This document shows, in pieces, positions 1-6,612 of a stretch of 14,037 nucleotides of DNA. The position numbers and the translations under genes are program-made. The stretch is from an uncultured Bacilli bacterium (GTDB lineage: Bacteria; Bacillota_I; Bacilli_A; RF39; UBA660). The notes beneath the pieces were generated by a model that saw only the letters and a list, made by a program, of their open reading frames with translations, ran no database searches and was not told the DNA's origin. The first letter of the stretch is position 1; the number at the start of each line of letters is the position of its first letter. The stretch covers positions 1 to 14,037 of the forward strand of contig CAKOIB010000027.1 in assembly GCA_934086255.1 (NCBI GenBank). Reading direction: 5' to 3'.

Positions 1-704
1 GAGCTTTCTATTAAGAATGTGTCTGGGTTTACATTTATTATCTCTTTAGTTGTTGTTTTTTCTTCAAGTGGAGCGCCCGCTGGTAAAGTACTAATACTGC
101 CCGCTTTACATTTTCTAATTAAATCAGCATCATTTGTTGTTATCTTTCCATCATTATCAACATCTCCAGCGTATATTGCAGATGCAATTGTATCAAACTT
201 ACTAGTTTTATCTATAAGATATCGATTTATATTCAGTACATCAGTAGTATTCATATAATTGTCTTCAGTAACATCACCAAGTTTATATGTCATAGTATTT
301 TGTTTATCTACTACATGATATTTTATTACATTTTTGTTTATAGATGAGTTTATTAAATCTTTTATGGTTAATTTATAATATGCCATATCACATGTAGAAT
401 TATTAGTTATAGTAACTGTTTTAGGTTTATAGTCTCCTTCAAGAGCTTGTCTTGTAGATATAGGATACTTACTAACTAACATTAACTCATCACTTTCTTT
501 AAAGTTTATATCAAGTTCACATTTAGATATTTTTATATTTCTTCTTCCTAATAAGTTAATACTAGGACTTGATACAGCAAAAGAAAAACCAATTGCTATT
601 AGTAATAAAAATATTATTATAGTTATTATCTTTTTATTTCTTCCTTTACTTTTTATAGGGTTATAAGTATTTTGCCCCCCCCCATACGAATTATTGTTTG
701 CCAT
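1..704 (-). CDS. Membrane-anchored surface protein with dockerin-like domain, poly-G in 5' end (partial, 3' end off window)
   Basis: The frame is open from ATG at 704 to the window edge (about 234 codons); the C-terminus is missing. GGAGGT lies 6 bases upstream of the start. Residues 1-25 are cytoplasmic and basic and contain YGGGQ, encoded by nine G. Residues 26-44 form one hydrophobic signal-anchor (IITIIIFLLLIAIGF). Residues 95-135 (KTVTITNNSTCDMAYYKLTI) look like a TasA/SipW-type exported beta domain. Residues 142-200 contain two dockerin-like F-hands: GDVTEDNYMNTTDVLNINRY, then GDVDNDGKITTNDADLIRK, with Asp/Asn at calcium-ligand positions 1, 3, 5 and 12. The dockerin is therefore internal, followed by an Ala/Pro linker and more protein. 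Dockerins bind cohesins; the 637-residue protein at 6751-8664 is a possible partner (inference). The nine-G tract leaves the frame open, so this copy reads as ON. Exact function is unknown. Confidence 0.85.
   Translation of the reverse strand, partial: MANNNSYGGGQNTYNPIKSKGRNKKIITIIIFLLLIAIGFSFAVSSPSINLLGRRNIKISKCELDINFKESDELMLVSKYPISTRQALEGDYKPKTVTITNNSTCDMAYYKLTIKDLINSSINKNVIKYHVVDKQNTMTYKLGDVTEDNYMNTTDVLNINRYLIDKTSKFDTIASAIYAGDVDNDGKITTNDADLIRKCKAGSISTLPAGAPLEEKTTTKEIINVNPDTFLIES
675..683 (-). repeat. Poly-G tract, nine G on the coding strand (in-frame state)
   Basis: Nine consecutive C on the plus strand, so G9 in the coding strand, starting at codon 8 of the gene at 1-704. With nine G the frame continues. 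Translating by hand with eight or eleven G gives a stop (TAA) after CTA about ten codons on; ten G gives TAA after TTA within five codons after the tract. The tract is flanked by ATTCGTAT upstream and CAAA downstream, almost the same as the tract at 6621-6631. This is the form of a slipped-strand phase-variation switch. Confidence 0.8.
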
Positions 705-738
705 AGTTTTACCTCCATTTTAGACTATTTTGTCTATT

Positions 739-787
739 CTTATGGTTTAATTTTACAACAAAAATAGCACTTTTTCAAGCACTATTT
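739..787 (-). promoter_or_regulatory. Promoter element of the dockerin-like gene; near copy of the element at 6696-6744
   Basis: On the minus strand TTGAAA (778-773), a 17-base spacer and TAAAAT (755-750) form a sigma-A type promoter about 40 bases ahead of the start codon at 704. The surrounding 49 bases match the element at 6696-6744 at 41 positions by hand alignment. Each copy has two GTRC tetramers 12 bases apart on either side of the -35 (GTGC twice here, GTAC twice there). The GTGCTT-GAAA-AAGTGC part can also pair as an RNA hairpin using G-U pairs. No gene needing a terminator lies just upstream on this strand, which favours promoter or operator over terminator. Confidence 0.6.
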
Positions 788-816
788 CTTGTTAGTTTCT
801 TCTACTCTCAATAAAC

Positions 817-845
817 TTGACGCCCAAACATTTATTTGTTATATT
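817..845 (+). promoter_or_regulatory. Promoter of the small toxin-like peptide
   Basis: TTGACG (817-822), a 17-base spacer and TATATT (840-845) give a near-consensus sigma-A promoter, with a start expected near 852. That leaves a leader of about 57 bases before the peptide start at 909. An inverted repeat, GCCCAAA at 822-828 and TTTGGGC at 861-867, brackets the -10 box. Confidence 0.65.
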
Positions 846-871
846 TATATTGCACGTATCTTTGGGCATCG

Positions 872-901
872 GCTTCACTATTCTTTTTAAGAAAGTGAGG
901 T
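872..901 (+). promoter_or_regulatory. Leader hairpin that hides the ribosome-binding site of the small peptide
   Basis: In the predicted transcript, 872-879 pairs with 894-901 and 881-885 (UUCUU) pairs with 889-893 (AAGAA), with a bulged A at 880 and a UUU loop. The right arm contains most of the Shine-Dalgarno sequence GAGGTGA (897-903). Hiding the site in the leader is common in type I toxin mRNAs. Pairing was worked out by eye only. Confidence 0.5.
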
Positions 902-908
902 GATAGTT

Positions 909-983
909 ATGAGTAAAAAAGATTTCTTAATTTTTTCCCTGCTTATAATTATATATTTATTATTATTTTACATCATGAGATAG
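909..983 (+). CDS. 24-residue hydrophobic peptide, candidate type I toxin
   Basis: ATG at 909 follows GAGGTGA with a 5-base gap and the frame ends at TAG 981-983. The peptide starts MSKKDFLIF, then has a run of about 15 Leu/Ile/Tyr/Phe residues and ends in MR. A short charged N-terminus, one membrane span and a basic end fit small membrane-acting type I toxins in Firmicutes (Fst/Ldr, TxpA, BsrG types), but no residue match to a named family is claimed. The setting supports it: an own promoter, a hidden ribosome-binding site, a long structured 3' region and a predicted antisense RNA facing it. Alternatives are a regulatory membrane microprotein or a chance ORF; the good promoter and ribosome-binding site argue against chance. 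Confidence 0.6.
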   Translation: MSKKDFLIFSLLIIIYLLLFYIMR

Positions 984-990
984 CTTAATG

Positions 991-1035
991 TAAAAATAAT
1001 ATAAATATGACGTCTCTCTGATATAGGGAAACGTC
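991..1035 (-). terminator. Terminator of the predicted antisense RNA
   Basis: 1009-1019 and 1025-1035 form an 11-position stem (one C-A mismatch on the plus strand, a five-base GATAT loop). Read on the minus strand it is followed by ATATTTATATTATTTTTA, a U-rich tail. The same stem lies in the 3' region of the plus-strand peptide transcript. Confidence 0.5.
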
Positions 1036-1084
1036 ACAACTTAGAAATCAACAAGAAGTCGACGTTCAAGGAACGTGCTTCTTT
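991..1084 (-). ncRNA. Predicted antisense RNA (antitoxin candidate) against the 3' part of the peptide mRNA
   Basis: Starting about 7 bases after the minus-strand -10 (1096-1091) and ending at the U-rich tail near 991 gives an RNA of about 94 nt. It consists mainly of two stem-loops: 1053-1083 (AAGAAG with CTTCTT, inner ACGTT with AACGT) and 1009-1035. It is fully complementary to the 3' untranslated region of the transcript carrying the peptide ORF 909-983. Convergent genes overlapping at their 3' ends is the known layout of the TxpA/RatA and BsrG/SR4 systems. The RNA is inferred from promoter, structure and layout; there are no expression data. Confidence 0.5.
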
Positions 1085-1090
1085 ATATAT
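1053..1090 (+). terminator. Likely terminator of the small-peptide transcript
   Basis: AAGAAG (1053-1058) pairs with CTTCTT (1078-1083), and ACGTT (1062-1066) pairs with AACGT (1072-1076) around a CAAGG loop, with a small internal loop. The tail TTTATATAT is only moderately U-rich, so termination may be partial. A second perfect hairpin, ACTACT-TTT-AGTAGT (1096-1110), follows closely. Confidence 0.45.
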
Positions 1091-1119
1091 AATATACTAC
1101 TTTTAGTAGTTTAATACAA
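1091..1119 (-). promoter_or_regulatory. Promoter of the predicted antisense RNA
   Basis: On the minus strand, TTGTAT (1119-1114), a 17-base spacer and TATATT (1096-1091), directed into the 3' region of the small-peptide transcript. The spacer holds most of a perfect inverted repeat (1096-1101 with 1105-1110). Confidence 0.5.
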
Positions 1120-1212
1120 GTATTTGACAATGTTTTTATTTTGATTTACTTTTATATGTTCTTATTTTTGTTTTTTTATACATTAATTTTATTTATAAAT
1201 TGTCTAATATTG

Positions 1213-1983
1213 TTATAGTTGTTTTCTTATTCTTTGTAGCGCTGTTTTTTCTATTCTAGATATTTGTGCTTGTGATATATCTAGTTCTTGTGCTATTTCC
1301 ATTTGGGTTTTTCCTATTATGAATCTTTGATCTATTATGTATTGTTCTCTTTCAGTTAGGTTTTCTATTGCTTTATCTACCGCTAATCGGATGTCTAGGT
1401 CGTTATTATTTTTTTTATCTTCAATTTGATCAAATAAGTAGATAGTGTCTCCCCCATCATTATATATTGGTTCAAATAGACTTACTGGTTGTCTTAATGA
1501 TTCTAGTGCTAATGCTAGTTCGGATATATCTATTTCTAATAATTTAGCTAGTTCTTCATCTGTTGGTTCTTTTCCATTTTTTATAGTTAGTTCTTCTTTT
1601 AGTTTTAGTATTTTATAAGCTGTATCTTTTATACTTCTGCTTACTCTTATGCTATTGTTATCTCTTAGGTATCTTCTTACTTCTCCCATTACCATTGGAA
1701 CGCAATATGTTGAAAACTTTACTTGGTATGATAGATCAAAATTATCTATTGCTTTTATTAGTCCAATGCATCCAATTTGAAAGAGATCGTCTAAGTTTTC
1801 ATCTTTTTTATTGAATCTTTTTAGAATTGATAGTACTAGTTTTAGATTACCATGTATTAATTCATCTCTTGCATTTTGATCTCCTTGTTGCATTTTTATA
1901 AATAGTTCTTCCATTTCTTCTTGAGTTAGAACTTTAATACTATTTGTATTTAGTCCTGTTATATCTACTTTATATTTACTCAT
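1213..1983 (-). CDS. sigG: RNA polymerase sporulation sigma factor SigG
   Basis: This 256-residue sigma-70 family protein matches SigG in order and length (Bacillus subtilis SigG has 260 residues). It shows the N-terminal SKYKVDITGLNTNSIKVL stretch, region 2 GNLKLVLSILKRF, then DDLFQIGCIGLIKAIDNFDL and VKFSTYCVPMVMGEVRRYLR. The SigG-type signature SLFEPIYNDGGD, which SigF lacks, follows, and the region 4 helix-turn-helix is GKTQMEIAQELDISQAQISR. SigG directs late forespore genes in endospore formers. The start at 1983 is chosen over a longer frame from 2031 because AGGTGA sits 6 bases before it and SigG proteins begin this way. The usual spoIIG neighbours are absent; the gene stands alone, back to back with a radical SAM gene. 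A GAATA box upstream might belong to a SigG-type promoter but its -10 is poor. No clear terminator was seen downstream. Confidence 0.93.
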   Translation of the reverse strand: MSKYKVDITGLNTNSIKVLTQEEMEELFIKMQQGDQNARDELIHGNLKLVLSILKRFNKKDENLDDLFQIGCIGLIKAIDNFDLSYQVKFSTYCVPMVMGEVRRYLRDNNSIRVSRSIKDTAYKILKLKEELTIKNGKEPTDEELAKLLEIDISELALALESLRQPVSLFEPIYNDGGDTIYLFDQIEDKKNNNDLDIRLAVDKAIENLTEREQYIIDQRFIIGKTQMEIAQELDISQAQISRIEKTALQRIRKQL

Positions 1984-2014
1984 TATTATCACCTGTTTAT
2001 GTAGTGATATTTTT

Positions 2015-2043
2015 TTGTTATTTTTATTCATTTTTGTTATAAT
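2015..2043 (+). promoter_or_regulatory. Promoter of the radical SAM gene
   Basis: TTGTTA (2015-2020), a 17-base spacer and TATAAT (2038-2043). Transcription would start near 2050, placing GGTGAT (2051-2056) at the very 5' end of the message, so the leader is only about 10 bases. Confidence 0.5.
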
Positions 2044-2059
2044 ATTTTTTGGTGATATT

Positions 2060-2950
2060 ATGGATTATTTTTCATGTTGTAAGTTATGTCCAAGAGAATG
2101 TGGTGTTAATCGTAATAATAGTATTGGTTTTTGTAAAGCAAATAACAAATTAAAAATAGCTCGTGCTGATCTTCATTTTTTTGAAGAACCTATTATATCT
2201 GGAGATTTGGGTAGTGGTGCTATATTTTTTAGTAATTGTAATTTAAGATGTATTTTTTGTCAAAATTATGAGATTAGTAGTGAATGTGTTGGAAAGGAAA
2301 TTAGTGTTTCTAAGTTTAGTGATATTTGTATTGATTTACAAAATAAAGGTGCTCTTAATATTAATTTGGTTACTCCGACTCATTATGTTCCTTTGATACG
2401 TGAAGGACTTCTTCTTGCGAAGGAAAAGGGTCTTAGTATTCCTATTGTTTATAATACTAGTAGTTATGAGGATGTATCTACTCTTAAGATGCTTGATGGT
2501 ATTGTTGATGTTTATTTACCTGATCTTAAGTATTATTCTAATGATCTTGCTGTTAAGTATTCTAGTTGTCCTGATTATTTTAAGTATGCTAGTTCTTCAA
2601 TTGAGGAAATGTATAGACAAGTTGGTAGTCCTGTTTTTGATGATGATGGTATTATAAAAAGAGGGGTTGTTGTAAGGCATTTAATGTTGCCTGGTTGTTA
2701 TGATGATTCTGTTAAGATTATAGATTATTTATATAATAGGTATCATGATAATATTTTTATTAGTATAATGAATCAATATACTCCGATTAGAGAGTTGGAG
2801 TTTGATGAGCTTAATCGTGTTTTATCTAATGACGAGTATTATAAAATGATTGATTATGCTTATGATTTAGGTATTAGGAATTGTTTTGTTCAAGAGGATG
2901 GTACACAAAAAAAGAGTTTTATTCCTGATTTTAGTACTCAGGAGTTTTAA
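2060..2950 (+). CDS. Radical SAM protein, PflA/PflX-like (COG1313 type)
   Basis: A 296-residue protein with the radical SAM motif CNLRCIFC (Cys60, Cys64, Cys67) that binds a 4Fe-4S cluster and S-adenosylmethionine. It has a preceding Cys-rich N-terminus (CCKLCPRECG, Cys25) typical of the PflA-like family related to pyruvate formate-lyase activating enzymes. Later motifs include NLVTPTHYV, VYLPDLKYY, RHLMLPG and ISIMNQYTP, all expected in this family. The true substrate of these proteins is not established; glycyl-radical activation is only a family guess. The start at 2060 follows GGTGAT by 3 bases and gives the family N-terminus; a frame from 2015 would add 15 hydrophobic residues with no ribosome-binding site. 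Its last 20 bases overlap the 3' end of the facing gene. Confidence 0.85.
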   Translation: MDYFSCCKLCPRECGVNRNNSIGFCKANNKLKIARADLHFFEEPIISGDLGSGAIFFSNCNLRCIFCQNYEISSECVGKEISVSKFSDICIDLQNKGALNINLVTPTHYVPLIREGLLLAKEKGLSIPIVYNTSSYEDVSTLKMLDGIVDVYLPDLKYYSNDLAVKYSSCPDYFKYASSSIEEMYRQVGSPVFDDDGIIKRGVVVRHLMLPGCYDDSVKIIDYLYNRYHDNIFISIMNQYTPIRELEFDELNRVLSNDEYYKMIDYAYDLGIRNCFVQEDGTQKKSFIPDFSTQEF

Positions 2951-3869
2951 CTCTTTTTATTTTGTCTGATTCTTTTTTTAGTATTACTAATTCTTTGATC
3001 ATTTTTTCTTCGAATGTTTCTTTTAGTATTTGTTCTAATTTATCTTTTTCTTCTCTATTCATGGCATATATTACCATTTCGTGTTCTATATTTAAGCATT
3101 CATCTATTTGATTTGATAGTTCTTCGAATTGTTCTTTATTTTGATATATATTTTTAAAAGCATTATTTTTTAATAGTTCTTCTTCATTTAGGGTTTCTTT
3201 TAGTTCAAATACTTCTTTTATGTATTTTATTATTAGTCTTAAATAATCATATTTATGGGTGTCATATTTGTCTTTTAGAATGATTGATTCTATTTGTTCT
3301 GTATCATATAATAAGGAACCTATGTGAATACCTATATTTGTTTCTTGTGATAAGTCTAGGTTTATATCTTCTTCATCCATTGATATTTGATATGTTCTTT
3401 CGAATAGTCCTTCTTTTTGGATTAGAGTGTTGCCGTCTACTTGGTATTCTTCATTTTCTGCTTTTATTGTTCTACATATATTTAGTATTAATACTTCAAG
3501 TCCTTTTGGTGAATCTAAGTTGTATGTATGTGATATTACTATTTTTTTATTTTGTTTTATTATTTCATATTTGTTTTGTATTTCGTTATAAATTATTTTA
3601 ATATTTGAAAGGTAGGCACCTTCTGTTTCTATGTCTTTTATTTGAGTGTTTTCTGTTTTTTGGGTTAGTTTTTGTTCTTCTTTTATTTTTGATATTGTTT
3701 GATAGGAATTGCAGCATATTATTTCTGTATCGTTTATTGCTTTTAGAATTGTGTCTTCATATTCTATTCCATAATAGTCTATTAAAGCGGGGATTATTTT
3801 GGTTAGTGCATTTATTGTTTTATCATCGTAATCGTATTTTATTTTTAATTGTTCTATGTAATTTTGCAT
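2931..3869 (-). CDS. Hypothetical protein, possibly a degenerate metallopeptidase-like fold
   Basis: This 312-residue soluble protein has no signal peptide or membrane span and is not recognised with confidence. It begins at ATG 3869 after GGGTGG (7-base gap). Residues 1-65 and 205-312 look helical and charged; the middle mixes strands and helices. The segment KGLEVLILNICRTIKA (122-137) has the shape of a zincin active helix, where HExxH would fall at 129-133, but here those residues are L, N and R; this resemblance is inference. It is convergent with, and overlaps by 20 bases, the radical SAM gene, with no terminator between them. A TATAAT box lies upstream but lacks a good -35. It might also be a lineage-specific protein of unknown fold. 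Confidence 0.75.
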   Translation of the reverse strand: MQNYIEQLKIKYDYDDKTINALTKIIPALIDYYGIEYEDTILKAINDTEIICCNSYQTISKIKEEQKLTQKTENTQIKDIETEGAYLSNIKIIYNEIQNKYEIIKQNKKIVISHTYNLDSPKGLEVLILNICRTIKAENEEYQVDGNTLIQKEGLFERTYQISMDEEDINLDLSQETNIGIHIGSLLYDTEQIESIILKDKYDTHKYDYLRLIIKYIKEVFELKETLNEEELLKNNAFKNIYQNKEQFEELSNQIDECLNIEHEMVIYAMNREEKDKLEQILKETFEEKMIKELVILKKESDKIKRVKTPEY

Positions 3870-3918
3870 ATTTTAACCACCCTACTCTTATGTCTATATT
3901 CATTATATAATAGTTTTT

Positions 3919-3950
3919 AAAAAAAGGAAATAGTAATTTTTACTATTTCC
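3919..3950 (-). terminator. Strong intrinsic terminator of the FGE-like gene
   Basis: A perfect 11-bp stem (3926-3936 with 3940-3950) with a three-base loop is followed on the minus strand by seven T (3925-3919). It lies 12 bases after the stop of the gene at 3962 and just upstream of the hypothetical gene at 3869. Confidence 0.85.
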
Positions 3951-3961
3951 TATTTACCTAT

Positions 3962-6592
3962 TTATTTTAGATTGGAAATGACTGCACGAGTTGAATCAAA
4001 GGTATAAGAATATCCATTTTCATAAAATGATGCAAATAAATGACCACTAACCTCATATGAACCACTTCTACGAGCCCAAGGAAACATTGGTTCCATATAA
4101 TAATCATATTTTGAGTACCAAGTATTTTTGTCACCTACCAGTGCCATTTCCTTTGTAGCATCACCTAGTTTTCCCTTAACAATTTCTGAATCTGTTCCAT
4201 ATTCATATTTATCATAGTACCTTTTTTGTGGAAATGCATATGTTCCATTTTTTAATGTTCCATTGCTGACATATCCAGTAAATTCCGAATCATAGGAAGT
4301 ATTGCCAGTAATCGGTTGGCCATTACTATATACCATATTACCCATCATAGTTTCAAACGCTCCACCACTTAAGTCATATATTCCATATATATTTCCTGTT
4401 GAACTAGCAATTTTGCTCATATCCTTAACTTCACTCTTTATATTTGTATCATAATTAAGTAAATATCCATCATATGTATAAAATCCATACTTATTATATT
4501 GTTCTGTTGATGTTTGATCTGTATATACTGTATTTATCGCTGTTGATCCCCCTATATTTCCTCCACTTCTTCCTGTATAATAATCAGAAGAATTGTTTAT
4601 ATTTATTTCTTTATTTATTCCATATTTACTATGTGATAGGTATGCTACTGCTCCCCATTCCATATTTTTCATCATATGTGTTTCATCAGTTGTATTAAAT
4701 CCATATTTATTTCCAGATTCTCTCATTTTTTGGATTCCATTAAAGAATGTCCCAATACTTGCTCCTCTCCATGATGTTACATTTGGTTTTATTTGAGGTC
4801 TTATTGTTTGTAAGTTACATCCTATTCCTGCTGTTGCATTATTAGAAGGTGTACATGTAGTATCACTTGATACTTCAAACTTACCTACCCATATTCCTGT
4901 CAATTCTTCTCCTGTTTCTCTTATACTATTGTCATTCTTATCCCACCAGAATGCTGGATGAGTATATGTTGATGTTCCTGCTTTTAAGCTTCCATTTGTA
5001 CTATCTGTACATGTTTCTGATTTACTTGATGTTCCAGTTACTGAATCTTGGCATTTTATTGTTCCAGAACTATCAGTACCACTTTCAAACTTAATCTTTA
5101 TTTCTTCTGGTGTATTTGTACTTAAATATGTATAAGTATATCTTGGTATCCATACCCACATTGTATTTATCTTATTCATAGGTATTTCATCCCCAACTTG
5201 ATAATGATCCGTTGCAACATTTGATTTTCTTTTGATACCATATGAATCAACTTTAGTTATAGTATTTGTATCATTATCGACTGCTTTAATTCTATACATT
5301 GCACTACAAGACGTACTCACCTTATCCTCACACAAATAATAATTAACATATGATGTTGTATATAGTTTTGTAATTGGATTAGTTAATGTATATTTACCAG
5401 TATTGGCATCATATGTATATGTATTTGATATCTTGTACTTGCTTGCAGAATGTATCTTAGTTGGAGATGGCGACATATCCAAGAAATAATTATAGTAAGT
5501 TGTGCTTCTAGAGGTAGTTAATGTTCCCCTACTTTTCATATAATTTAAGCTACTACTACGTTGACAACTTCCGGAGACATCTTTATAATCGCCATAAGAA
5601 CAATATTTTCCAACCAATGAATCATTTCTAGTCCATGTACCATTATATTTAAAATATCCACTCGCACGATCAAAAGATGGTTTTGTTGTTTGACAACAAG
5701 AATAATAATACACAGAATCAGATTGAAATGCAAGAGTAACATTACTATTACCCCCTGTTGGAAGACTAGGTTCTGTATAATAAAACTCAGATTCTATAGA
5801 ATAATCTATATTTGAACCATTAACTACTGAATCATAATTTCCATACTCACTTATTGTTACTGCATTTGCCCATTTTTTCTTATCGTAATTATACCAATTA
5901 CTGTTCTTATTTGATGTATCTGCTTTCTTCCATACATCATTTTTTTCATCGTAATATACTGGTATCATATTACTAGTAAGTTCTGGTGCATTTGCTCCAC
6001 TTGTATCTGCTTCAACCAATTCATTTATTTTGCCACTATTGACATTTACTCTGAACTTATATGAATATTTTTTTTCATTAAACTTTGCAGGATCTACTTT
6101 TTCATCAACCCATGCTCTAAGTCTATAACTTGTTATTACTTCACCTTTATTATTTGAGAATATATCTTCATGTGTATTTAATAAATAATTGATTAGTTTA
6201 TCTATAGTTGTTGGTTTCACCACTTCTGTCTCTTTTCCATTCTCCACCATAGTTAGATACACTTTTATCTCATTGTCCTTTAAAGATGTTTCTACTGTTA
6301 ATGGCTCTAGTATTACATCATAACTTAACTTTCTTTGAGTGTTGTCATTGGCTCTTGTTTTTATATAAGTTAATACTTGAAAATCAAAATACTTTTCTAA
6401 TACTTTTCCTTCCTCATCTTTCATAGGAAGTGCATTTTCCATAGTTATTTCATTTGTTTCTGTATAACTCATTTTAATTTGACCTGATTTAATAGTGCTA
6501 TCACCAGTAAGTAATTCACTATTCCATATTGCATATGTTCCTAATGATATTATTGCTATTACAAATAATGAGACTAATCCCATTAATAGCAT
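3962..6592 (-). CDS. Large exported protein with TasA-like N-terminus and FGE/C-type-lectin-like C-terminal domain; phase-off at its 5' end
   Basis: The open frame from ATG 6592 gives 876 residues. Residues 3-23 form a signal-anchor; 24-200 (LTGDSTIKSGQIKMSY and following) resemble TasA/SipW-type exported beta proteins. Residues 212-250 have YYDEKNDVWKKAD and WYNYDKKKWANAV. A Cys- and Tyr-rich insert follows (about 290-450). Residues 470-876 include INTMWVWIPRYTY, HPAF, LTGIWVGKFE, MKNMEWGAVAYLSHSKYG, GIYDLSGGAFE and a final FPWARRSGSYEVSG...FDSTRAV, the pattern of SUMF1/FGE-like or C-type-lectin-fold domains of gut Firmicutes. ATG 6592 has no good ribosome-binding site. The natural start is ATG 6675, behind AAGGAGTG, but eleven G at 6621-6631 shift it out of frame. 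Nine or twelve G would give a 903-residue product. Binding or display at the surface is likely; enzyme activity is unproven. Confidence 0.8.
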   Translation of the reverse strand: MLLMGLVSLFVIAIISLGTYAIWNSELLTGDSTIKSGQIKMSYTETNEITMENALPMKDEEGKVLEKYFDFQVLTYIKTRANDNTQRKLSYDVILEPLTVETSLKDNEIKVYLTMVENGKETEVVKPTTIDKLINYLLNTHEDIFSNNKGEVITSYRLRAWVDEKVDPAKFNEKKYSYKFRVNVNSGKINELVEADTSGANAPELTSNMIPVYYDEKNDVWKKADTSNKNSNWYNYDKKKWANAVTISEYGNYDSVVNGSNIDYSIESEFYYTEPSLPTGGNSNVTLAFQSDSVYYYSCCQTTKPSFDRASGYFKYNGTWTRNDSLVGKYCSYGDYKDVSGSCQRSSSLNYMKSRGTLTTSRSTTYYNYFLDMSPSPTKIHSASKYKISNTYTYDANTGKYTLTNPITKLYTTSYVNYYLCEDKVSTSCSAMYRIKAVDNDTNTITKVDSYGIKRKSNVATDHYQVGDEIPMNKINTMWVWIPRYTYTYLSTNTPEEIKIKFESGTDSSGTIKCQDSVTGTSSKSETCTDSTNGSLKAGTSTYTHPAFWWDKNDNSIRETGEELTGIWVGKFEVSSDTTCTPSNNATAGIGCNLQTIRPQIKPNVTSWRGASIGTFFNGIQKMRESGNKYGFNTTDETHMMKNMEWGAVAYLSHSKYGINKEININNSSDYYTGRSGGNIGGSTAINTVYTDQTSTEQYNKYGFYTYDGYLLNYDTNIKSEVKDMSKIASSTGNIYGIYDLSGGAFETMMGNMVYSNGQPITGNTSYDSEFTGYVSNGTLKNGTYAFPQKRYYDKYEYGTDSEIVKGKLGDATKEMALVGDKNTWYSKYDYYMEPMFPWARRSGSYEVSGHLFASFYENGYSYTFDSTRAVISNLK

Positions 6593-6612
6593 TTTCTTAT
6601 TCTTAGGATTAG

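Noticed and set aside
1984..2031. A longer start for sigG at 2031
   Set aside because: No ribosome-binding site ahead of it; the internal ATG at 1983 has AGGTGA and matches the SigG N-terminus.
2015..2059. A longer start for the radical SAM gene adding 15 hydrophobic residues
   Set aside because: It has no ribosome-binding site and overlaps the predicted promoter; the start at 2060 has GGTGAT and fits the family.
3962..4110. Variable region of a diversity-generating retroelement at the end of the FGE-like gene
   Set aside because: The fold is of the right type, but no reverse transcriptase, template repeat or adenine-rich AAY codon pattern was seen in the window.
3962..6592. Calling the FGE-like gene a pseudogene
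   Set aside because: The long frame has no internal defects; only the poly-G tract length keeps it from the good start, which fits a reversible switch or a homopolymer sequencing error.
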